In this document: piece after piece, positions 57,850 to 64,000 of the stretch
Layout of the letters: each line of letters starts with the position of its first letter
Numbering within the stretch: position 1 is the first letter of the stretch
Origin: Belliella baltica DSM 15883
Lineage (GTDB): Bacteria; Bacteroidota; Bacteroidia; Cytophagales; Cyclobacteriaceae
Reading direction: 5' to 3'
Assembly (NCBI RefSeq): GCF_000265405.1
Contig: NC_018010.1
Coordinates: 1,178,001-1,242,000, forward strand
DNA: 64,000 bases
Translations under genes and position numbers: made by a program
The notes under the pieces: model-generated
Seen by the model: only the letters and a program-made list of their open reading frames with translations
What the model was told of the DNA's origin: nothing
Databases searched by the model: none

Positions 57850-58030
57850 TTGTATAAAATTTGGGTTTAAATCTTAGGCAAAAATAGAAATATTTGGGAG
57901 ATAGCTATGCCCTTATACAAAGTGTGTGGAATTTTTGAAAGGCTGGATTGCATTCAATACATCATTAGCACGCTGAATCTGTCCCGAAAATCGGAATGGC
58001 GCTGATATTGGGGATTTCCACTGATTTTAT

Positions 58031-59092
58031 TTAGTTCCCATAAATCACTCCCCCACAACTATCTCGACTAGCACCCGTCACAGAAGCCAAGCAGTTATTT
58101 TCATTTCTTAAGCGAAGCACTCCCAAAAAGGCAAAAATAAGCGCTTCTTTAAAGTCGATAAGGATTGGATCAGCTTTAGGAATATCCAGATTTTCGCCCA
58201 AAGCTTTGCTCAATTCCTTCATAAAATAACTGTTATAGGCCCCTCCACCAGTTACGAGCATTTTCCCTGTTGCATTCGGGATGACTTTTTTGATCTGATA
58301 AACATAGTGGATGATCAAGGTATGTAATTTATCCTCTATCGGTACATTAGGGTACTTTTCTAAAATATCATAAAACACCGCAAGATCTTCTCTTCCAAGT
58401 GATTTTGCTCCTCGTTTATGGTAAAATGGAATTTCATTGAGCTCTCTTAAAATTTCCGGGAACAAAACCCCGCTGCTTGCAAGAACTCCACCTTTGTCAT
58501 AAGGCATCCCTTTTTGCTGAGCATAATGATTTAGAAGTAAGTTAAAAGGACAGACATCAAAGGCAGTCCTTTGACCTGCAGCATCCAAACTGATATTGGC
58601 AATGCCACCCAAATTGATACAGTAATCATACACATCGAAAAGCAGCATATCTCCGATAGGAACCAAAGGTGCACCTTGACCTCCTAGCTGCACATCAAGC
58701 ATGCGGAAGTCATTGATAACGGGCAAGCCTGAAGCCGCATGCAGCGCCCAGCCATTCCCGATTTGAAGACTAAGACCTTTTTCAGGTTGATGGAAGACAG
58801 TATGGCCATGTGAGGCAATGGCCTCTACTTGGATCTGATGCTTTGCGACAAACTTTTTGCTTTCCTCACCCATCCATTTTCCAAAGGCAACATCCAAAAG
58901 ATGAAGCTCCAGGCCTGAAAGCTGATGTGAATTTTTGAGTTGATTTTCCAAAGCACTCGGAAAAGCAACTGTTTCAGCCTCCACAATTTTAAAAGTCCAT
59001 TGCGCAGATTTTGTGAACTGACAATAGGCGATATCAAGACCATCTCCGGAAGTTCCGGACATCAAGCCGATCATATGATATGGTTGAGACAT
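58031..59092 (-). CDS. anmK: Anhydro-N-acetylmuramic acid kinase
   Basis: A 353-residue sugar kinase of the actin-like ATPase fold, used to recycle murein: it opens and phosphorylates anhydro-MurNAc to MurNAc-6-phosphate. The start is MSQPYHMIGLMSGTSGDGLD with the GTSxDG motif; IASHGHTVFHQPEKGLSLQI, NDFRMLDVQLGGQGAPLVPI, INLGGIANISL and MLVTGGGAYNSYFMKEL follow. No etherase gene (murQ) is adjacent. It is divergent from coaX. Confidence 0.96.
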   Translation of the reverse strand: MSQPYHMIGLMSGTSGDGLDIAYCQFTKSAQWTFKIVEAETVAFPSALENQLKNSHQLSGLELHLLDVAFGKWMGEESKKFVAKHQIQVEAIASHGHTVFHQPEKGLSLQIGNGWALHAASGLPVINDFRMLDVQLGGQGAPLVPIGDMLLFDVYDYCINLGGIANISLDAAGQRTAFDVCPFNLLLNHYAQQKGMPYDKGGVLASSGVLFPEILRELNEIPFYHKRGAKSLGREDLAVFYDILEKYPNVPIEDKLHTLIIHYVYQIKKVIPNATGKMLVTGGGAYNSYFMKELSKALGENLDIPKADPILIDFKEALIFAFLGVLRLRNENNCLASVTGASRDSCGGVIYGN

Positions 59093-59232
59093 GGCAAGCG
59101 GTTAATTTTTGTTAAATATTCAGCCTTAAAGTTAAAAATAATCTTTTCAAAACAGCCCGAGGATGAAAATGACTAATTTAGCCGAATGTTCAATTTAAAA
59201 ATTTCATTACTGAGAAGTAAAAGTAAGCTTAT

Positions 59233-59958
59233 TTGAAAAATCTGATCATCGATATTGGCAATACAAGAATCAAAACAGCCCTTTTTGAAGATGAGCAAAT
59301 TGTTCTTGAAAAGGCTTTTGAATCTTTGGAAGAGTTTATTCTGGAAATTGAAACTTTAGACTTTGAACATTGCATCATCAGCTCGGTGAAATTTAGCGAA
59401 GCAGACTTGAAAATGAAGTTGGACTTTGAATTTCTCTACTTGACAAGACAGTCGGCGATTCCAATCACAAATAAATATGGGACGCCCGATACTTTGGGAG
59501 TAGATAGAAAAGCTGCTGCGGTAGGTGCTAGATCCATATTTGGTGAAGGTAATTTGCTTTCTATTGATTTAGGAAGTTGCATCACCTATGATTTTCTGAA
59601 CGAGAAAAATGAATTTCTTGGAGGAGCTATCTCTCCGGGTTTGAAGATGAGGTTTCTAGCCATGCATCAAATGACAGCGAGATTGCCCTTGACAGAATTA
59701 AAACAAAATGAAAAAATAAATATAATTGGAGACCGAACTGAATCAGGACTTCAGAGTGGCGTATATCATGGTATACTCTTCGAAATCGAAGGGTTTATAG
59801 CAGCTTATCAACAGCAACATCAAGATTTAAAGGTCATTATTTGTGGAGGAGACTCAAAATTCTTTGAAACCTTAACAAAAGACCACATATTTGTAATCCC
59901 CAATTTGGTCCTTTACGGATTGAATAGAATATTAACTTACAATGTCAATAAAAAATAG
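59233..59958 (+). CDS. coaX: Type III pantothenate kinase
   Basis: A 241-residue enzyme that phosphorylates pantothenate, the first committed step of coenzyme A synthesis. It starts at a TTG giving MKNLIIDIGNTRIKTALFED with the phosphate-binding IDIGNTR. KYGTPDTLGVDRKAAAVGAR, SIDLGSCITYDFLNEKNEFL and GGAISPGLKMRFLAM are the family blocks. Its 3' end overlaps the next gene by 17 bp, coupling the two. Confidence 0.95.
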   Translation: MKNLIIDIGNTRIKTALFEDEQIVLEKAFESLEEFILEIETLDFEHCIISSVKFSEADLKMKLDFEFLYLTRQSAIPITNKYGTPDTLGVDRKAAAVGARSIFGEGNLLSIDLGSCITYDFLNEKNEFLGGAISPGLKMRFLAMHQMTARLPLTELKQNEKINIIGDRTESGLQSGVYHGILFEIEGFIAAYQQQHQDLKVIICGGDSKFFETLTKDHIFVIPNLVLYGLNRILTYNVNKK

Positions 59959-61225
59959 ATTACGATTTATCGGTGCCATAGGTGCCTTTTTCATATTTTC
60001 AGAATCTTTTTCTCAATCAAGTGCTTCTTCTTACAGTGCGCTTGGTCTTGGAGAATTCAGCTATGGTGGCCTTACTCAAAACCAAGCCATGGGTGGATTA
60101 GGAATTAGCTACGGCACTGCTTGGTCTATCAATAATGTCAATCCCGCACTTGCTTCTAGAAACACAGTTTTTAATTTTCAAGCAGCTATGAACTACCGTT
60201 CTGTTCAGGCTGCTACAAGTTCAGAAAGTGAAGGTCTAGATGGTGGAGGCTTATCTTATTTGGCTTTGTCACTTCCGATCAACTCAGGGAAAATGAGTGT
60301 TGGAATGGGTTTAAACCAAATTAGTGGCGTGAATTATAACATTTTGGTGAATGGGCAAGTTGCTAATTCAGATCTAAGATCCATCAACAGGGTAGAAGGT
60401 GAAGGGGGTATTTCAGAAGCCTATTTGTCAACAGGTTACATGATTGCCAAAAACTTAAGCATTGGTATTCATGGTTCTTACCTATTTGGTTCTACAATCA
60501 GAACCAATCAATTGTCATTAGTGGACTCTGCTGGAACTCCCATAGGAGCAACTTCCGAATACTATGAAAGATTTACCGTAGCTGATGTTACGGTCAAGGG
60601 TGGAATTCATTATTTCTTCAAAACTGGAGAAAGAAGTAACCTTCACCTTGGAATGATGTATCATGCCTTTGGAGATATCAGTGGGAAACAATTTGCAAAA
60701 GTGGCTGACTTGGGCAATGCAAACAACCCAGATGAACCCGGAGATGTGATCAATGATAATGATAGAGGGAAAATATTTCTTCCTAATAAATTAGGTTATG
60801 GTATTTCTTTCGAAAAAATTAATAAATTTGTAGTTGGTCTTGAAGCTCAATTTCAAGATTTTACCGAATATAGGTCCTTTACAGGTGAATCTGGAGAACT
60901 TGGTGAAAGCTTTAAAATTGGATTAGGAGGTCAATGGACACCTGACGTCACGTCGATGGATAACATGCTGAAACGCACCATGTACCGAGTTGGACTCGAA
61001 TATCAACAAACTCCATACATAGTCAACCAATCCCAGATTACGGATGTTGGCATCAATTTTGGAGGTTCGATTCCTCTAAACTCCCTGTCTATGGTAAATC
61101 TAGCCATCAAAGTCGGAACGAGAGGTTCGACAAATAATGGACTGATTAGAGAAAATTATGTAAACTTTAGTTTAGGATTTTCTCTCAACGATAACTCTTG
61201 GTTTTATAAACGATCATTTGAATAA
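59942..61225 (+). CDS. Outer-membrane beta-barrel protein (FadL/OmpP1-like)
   Basis: A 427-residue protein with signal sequence (FIGAIGAFFIFSESFSQ) and repeated amphipathic strands with aromatic ends (SYSALGLGEFSYGGLTQNQA, GGLSYLALSLPINSGKMSVG, KLGYGISFEKINKFVVGLEA, ENYVNFSLGFSLNDNSWFYK). AINNVNPALAS-like and MGGLGISYGT segments resemble OmpP1/FadL-type barrels. It probably forms a barrel for hydrophobic ligands or a structural role. It is coupled by overlap with coaX and precedes a TPR gene. Confidence 0.8.
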   Translation: MSIKNRLRFIGAIGAFFIFSESFSQSSASSYSALGLGEFSYGGLTQNQAMGGLGISYGTAWSINNVNPALASRNTVFNFQAAMNYRSVQAATSSESEGLDGGGLSYLALSLPINSGKMSVGMGLNQISGVNYNILVNGQVANSDLRSINRVEGEGGISEAYLSTGYMIAKNLSIGIHGSYLFGSTIRTNQLSLVDSAGTPIGATSEYYERFTVADVTVKGGIHYFFKTGERSNLHLGMMYHAFGDISGKQFAKVADLGNANNPDEPGDVINDNDRGKIFLPNKLGYGISFEKINKFVVGLEAQFQDFTEYRSFTGESGELGESFKIGLGGQWTPDVTSMDNMLKRTMYRVGLEYQQTPYIVNQSQITDVGINFGGSIPLNSLSMVNLAIKVGTRGSTNNGLIRENYVNFSLGFSLNDNSWFYKRSFE

Positions 61226-61236
61226 ACAAAACACCT

Positions 61237-62541
61237 ATGAAACTTAAATTTGTATTAGCCGGGATAGTGACCTTCATGGGGTTAGGATTTGCCCAAGCTC
61301 AAGATGGATGGAATTGGCCTTCTGATGAAGAGAAGGAAAAAACTGCTAGAGAATATAACGCTGCCTATGTGGATTATATGAACTCAGAGCAATTTGTAGA
61401 AGCGACTAAGCCACTAAACTGGCTTTTAGTAAATGCTCCTGATTTAAATGAATCTATATACATCAATGGTGTAAAAGTTTATCATGGCGCTGCACGTACT
61501 GTTTCTGATGAAGCTCAACAAAGAGTTTATCAGGACTCTGTAATTACAGTATTTGACCTTAGAAAAGAGAAATTTGATAACGAAGCAAGATGGATTGAAA
61601 ACAAAGCATACTACGGCTATCAATATTTCAAAAATGATAAAACTAAGATTCCTGATGTGTTAAGCACATTTGACAGAGTAGTAGAAGTGAATGGTGAATT
61701 TCAGACAGTTGATTTACTTGCTTGTTATTATGACCTTGTTTATAGAAACTATGCCTATAATCAAGCTTATGCAAAAGAGGAGATTTTATCTGTTTGCGAT
61801 AAAATAACTGTTCTTGCAGAAACTGCTGAAGCTAATGGCGCTGACGTTTCGGTACCTATTTCAACTAGAGATCAGTTAATTGTAGCAATGGAATTGATAG
61901 ATTGTGATTTCATTGAAAATACGCTTGGAGCAAAATTGAAAGCGGATCTTACAAATGAATCTCTAGCAGATCAAATTTTCAAGTATTCAGTTCAGTATAA
62001 CTGTACTAATACAGAAGCGTTCATGACTGCACTTGAACTAATAGATTCTAAGAATCCTACGTTTGCAACCTCGCAAGTTAGAGCTTTGAGATATTTACAA
62101 AATAGAGAATATGACAAAGCACAACCTATCTTGGAGAAAGCTTTGACACTTGCTGAGACAGACAGCCAAAAAGCTGATGTATATTTGGACTTATCAAAAG
62201 TTCATGCACAAGCAGGTAGAAAAAGCGCTGCTAGATCTGCGGCTTTAGAGGCAGCTAAACTTGATGAAGAAAAAGCAAAAGACGCTTGGTTGACCATAGC
62301 ACAATTGTACATGGAATCCTTCAATGATTGTAAAGGAGGTGTGAGTAGAGCTAAAGATAGATCAATATATATCGCAGCTTACAATGCTTATCAAAGAGCA
62401 GGAAGTTCATCTGGCATGGCGTCCGCAAAAGCCCAATTCCCTTCTAAAGAAGAATTGTTTACAGAAGGTTTACAACCAGGTTCTACCATCAACACAGGTT
62501 GTTGGATTGGTGAGACTGTAACATTGGCTACGAGAGACTAA
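61237..62541 (+). CDS. Secreted tetratricopeptide repeat protein
   Basis: A 434-residue protein with signal sequence (KFVLAGIVTFMGLGFAQAQ) and TPR-like helix pairs, for example VRALRYLQNREYDKAQPILE and ADVYLDLSKVHAQAGRKSAA. Scattered cysteines (about five in the mature part) may form disulfides. Its place between an outer-membrane protein and lptC suggests a part in envelope assembly. A terminator follows 22 bp after the stop. Confidence 0.85.
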   Translation: MKLKFVLAGIVTFMGLGFAQAQDGWNWPSDEEKEKTAREYNAAYVDYMNSEQFVEATKPLNWLLVNAPDLNESIYINGVKVYHGAARTVSDEAQQRVYQDSVITVFDLRKEKFDNEARWIENKAYYGYQYFKNDKTKIPDVLSTFDRVVEVNGEFQTVDLLACYYDLVYRNYAYNQAYAKEEILSVCDKITVLAETAEANGADVSVPISTRDQLIVAMELIDCDFIENTLGAKLKADLTNESLADQIFKYSVQYNCTNTEAFMTALELIDSKNPTFATSQVRALRYLQNREYDKAQPILEKALTLAETDSQKADVYLDLSKVHAQAGRKSAARSAALEAAKLDEEKAKDAWLTIAQLYMESFNDCKGGVSRAKDRSIYIAAYNAYQRAGSSSGMASAKAQFPSKEELFTEGLQPGSTINTGCWIGETVTLATRD

Positions 62542-62562
62542 AAAATAAATTAATTAGATTTT

Positions 62563-62590
62563 AAAAGGCGGTTTTTTAACCGCCTTTTTT
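62563..62590 (+). terminator. Terminator after the TPR gene
   Basis: AAAAGGCGGTT/AACCGCCTTTT form a perfect 11-bp stem around a short T-rich loop with extra T. lptC starts 31 bp later, so it may be transcribed separately. Confidence 0.9.
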
Positions 62591-62620
62591 CTGTTTCTAA
62601 GCGTTTCTTATATTTGTGTT

Positions 62621-63163
62621 ATGTCAAGATTTTCGCCTTTTATACTCTTATTGTTATGCATAAATCTTCTTTCTTGCAAAGAGGAAGTGGATACTAGTTT
62701 TATGGAGAGCTATCTTGGTCCTACAGGAATTGCTTATGATGTTGATCTATTTCATTCAGATAGCACGAGAATCAAAATTAACCTAAAAGCAAAGAAGCAG
62801 TTAGAGTTTTCAAGTGGAGATTACGAGTTTCCTGAAGGAATAGAAATCTTCTTTTACAATGATAATGAGGAGCTGACAACCACTATTCGTGCAGATAGAG
62901 GTTATTACATAAGAAAGGATGGTGTGTACAGAGGGGAAGGAGATGTGCAAGTTGAGAATCTAGAAAAACAGCAGAAATTAGCTTCTGAAGAGTTGTTTTG
63001 GAATCCAGTCACAAAAAAGATATATACAGAAAAATTTGTTACCATCCAGGATCCACAGCGCTTGATCAAAGGTACAGGAATGGAGGCCGATGAGTCTTTC
63101 AGCGAATACGAAATCAAGAAAGTCATAGATAGTAGGACGGTCATTCCTGGAGAAGAAAATTAA
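62621..63163 (+). CDS. lptC: LptC, LPS export ABC transporter periplasmic protein
   Basis: A 180-residue lipoprotein-like LptC homologue (FILLLLCINLLSC lipobox at Cys19). The beta-jellyroll pattern of the Lpt bridge is seen in LGPTGIAYDVDLFHSDSTRI, EGIEIFFYNDNEELTTTIRA and YYIRKDGVYRGEGDVQVENL, then ELFWNPVTKKIYTEKFVTIQ. LptC takes lipopolysaccharide from LptB2FG in the inner membrane and passes it to LptA. No other lpt gene is in the window. The neighbours (small membrane protein and CNNM protein) are often found next to lptC in this phylum. Confidence 0.9.
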   Translation: MSRFSPFILLLLCINLLSCKEEVDTSFMESYLGPTGIAYDVDLFHSDSTRIKINLKAKKQLEFSSGDYEFPEGIEIFFYNDNEELTTTIRADRGYYIRKDGVYRGEGDVQVENLEKQQKLASEELFWNPVTKKIYTEKFVTIQDPQRLIKGTGMEADESFSEYEIKKVIDSRTVIPGEEN

Positions 63164-63245
63164 ATAAAACGATCTTAGCATAAACACACACCGCAAAGAG
63201 CTTATGAATGAAATTTCAGATCTGCTCTCAAAATATTGATCAAAA

Positions 63246-63464
63246 ATGAAATTACTTGATATCATACTTTTATCATTATCTGCCGCATTGGTGATTATTG
63301 GGACGCATTTGACGATTACGACAGGAATTTCATTGTCTTATCCAGTCTTCATGCTTGCAGTAGTTTTTTTGTTTTGGTACAGATATCGGAAAAACGCTGC
63401 TATCTTTGAAGAAAAAGAAAAGGAACAGCAATCAAAAGCTAAAAAATCCAGTAAAAGAAAGTAA
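63246..63464 (+). CDS. Small membrane protein, unknown function
   Basis: A 72-residue protein with two hydrophobic segments (LLDIILLSLSAALVIIGTHL and YPVFMLAVVFLFWYRYR) and a long charged tail (EEKEKEQQSKAKKSSKRK). It lies between lptC and the CNNM-type gene and shares a TAATG overlap with the latter. It is conserved in position in related genomes as I recall them, which suggests a real gene, but its function is unknown. Confidence 0.75.
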   Translation: MKLLDIILLSLSAALVIIGTHLTITTGISLSYPVFMLAVVFLFWYRYRKNAAIFEEKEKEQQSKAKKSSKRK

Positions 63465-64000
63465 TGGAATATCAGTATTTTACCTACGTATTGATTACGC
63501 TAATTTTTTCAGCCCTATTTTCAGGTGTTGAGATTGCTTTTATTTCTGCAAATAAGCTTCAAATAGAACTTCAGAGCAAACAGGGTCAATTGTCAGGAAA
63601 AATCCTTTCTAACTTTGTGAAAAGTCCGGGGCAATTTATCGGAACTACACTCATTGGAAATACCATTGCCTTGGTGCTTTATGGGATTTTTATGGCGAGT
63701 CTTTTAGAGCCTTGGATTCAAGGTTGGGTACCAGAAAACCTAGACAATCAAGTCAGCATCATGCTTATTCAAACAGTGCTTTCTACTATTTTGGTTTTGA
63801 TCACTGCTGAGTTTATTCCTAAGAGTATTTTTATGCTTAACCCAAATAGTTTGTTGTCTGGACTTTCGGTTCCATTTATGATTATATATGTCATCATGTA
63901 TCCAGTGGTATGGTTTGTAGTTGGGCTTTCTAGATTTTTTATCACCCATGTTTTGAGGTTAGAATATTCCGAAGACAAGCCTGTTTTTAAGGTGACAGAT
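63464..64000 (+). CDS. CNNM/HlyC-CorC family membrane protein (N-terminal part)
   Basis: A reading frame of 179 codons running out of the window. The DUF21/CNNM domain is clear: FTYVLITLIFSALFSGVEIA, AFISANKLQIELQSKQGQ, SPGQFIGTTLIGNTIALVLY, and SIMLIQTVLSTILVLITAEF then IPKSIFMLNPNSLLSGLSVP. Membrane segments are in the right places. The CBS and CorC-HlyC domains lie beyond the edge. The family includes Mg2+ or cation exporters; a paralogue (gldE) is at the other end of the window. Confidence 0.93.
   Translation, partial: MEYQYFTYVLITLIFSALFSGVEIAFISANKLQIELQSKQGQLSGKILSNFVKSPGQFIGTTLIGNTIALVLYGIFMASLLEPWIQGWVPENLDNQVSIMLIQTVLSTILVLITAEFIPKSIFMLNPNSLLSGLSVPFMIIYVIMYPVVWFVVGLSRFFITHVLRLEYSEDKPVFKVTD

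Noticed and set aside
1..64000. CRISPR array, rRNA or tRNA genes
   Set aside because: I looked for regularly spaced repeats and for GTTCGAATCC-like T arms in the gaps and saw none.
1..64000. Circular element, because both ends carry CNNM/CorC-type genes
   Set aside because: The two partial genes are on opposite strands and both are amino-terminal parts, so they are paralogues and cannot be halves of one gene.

Overview
The window is chromosomal DNA of a Bacteroidota bacterium. The best fit is order Cytophagales, near the family Cyclobacteriaceae (Algoriphagus-like); this is inferred from gene content, not measured. The evidence is: a gldE-ssb-mutY cluster, a fused murF-alr gene, DUF4221 and six-bladed propeller lipoproteins, a DUF4783 protein, a 29-residue AURKAIP1/COX24-type ribosomal protein, AT-rich DNA without clear Shine-Dalgarno sites, and promoters of the Bacteroidota type TTTG-N18/19-TAnnTTTG. 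No rRNA, tRNA or CRISPR array was seen.

Layout. 1-4.9 kb: start of gldE, then ssb and mutY (minus strand), HU, a TPR protein, the small ribosomal protein and ribonuclease G. 4.9-6.7 kb: an IS1182-family element whose end supplies the last codons and stop of rng. 6.7-8.8 kb: a decayed and two shortened propeller lipoprotein genes. 8.8-16.5 kb: DUF1456, SIMPL, YjbQ, a six-hairpin glycosidase lipoprotein, a Fic enzyme, a secreted protein and a DASH cryptochrome. 16.5-18.6 kb: a dispersed repeat, a HicAB module with a broken toxin, a small membrane protein and a hydrolase. 18.7-26.4 kb: dxs, then scpA, a flippase-like membrane protein and murF-alr, then an MFS carrier. 26.7-31.2 kb: an IS1595-family element followed by three tandem DUF4221 lipoproteins. 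31.2-39.3 kb: a DUF4143 ATPase behind a large dyad, a transglutaminase-like lipoprotein, a His/Glu-rich lipoprotein, an ABC exporter, a lone nucleotidyltransferase, an M14 peptidase, and an ATPase remnant behind a 33-bp palindrome. 39.3-50.7 kb: housekeeping genes lysC, ribH, pdhA, recF, a P-II/Amt ammonium pair and nadC. 50.85-52.17 kb: an IS4-family element. 52.4-64 kb: gpmI, nhaD, an amino-acid dehydrogenase, anmK, then a run of coaX, an outer-membrane protein, a TPR protein, lptC, a small membrane protein and the start of a CNNM-type protein.

Most of the window is ordinary core metabolism and envelope biology. The accessory interest lies around the three insertion sequences, the propeller lipoprotein families, the disrupted HicA toxin, and two unrelated P-loop ATPase genes that each sit directly behind a conspicuous perfect dyad. 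The 66-bp dyad upstream of the DUF4143 ATPase has four half-sites arranged around one shared centre and is the strongest candidate for an undescribed regulatory or recognition system.
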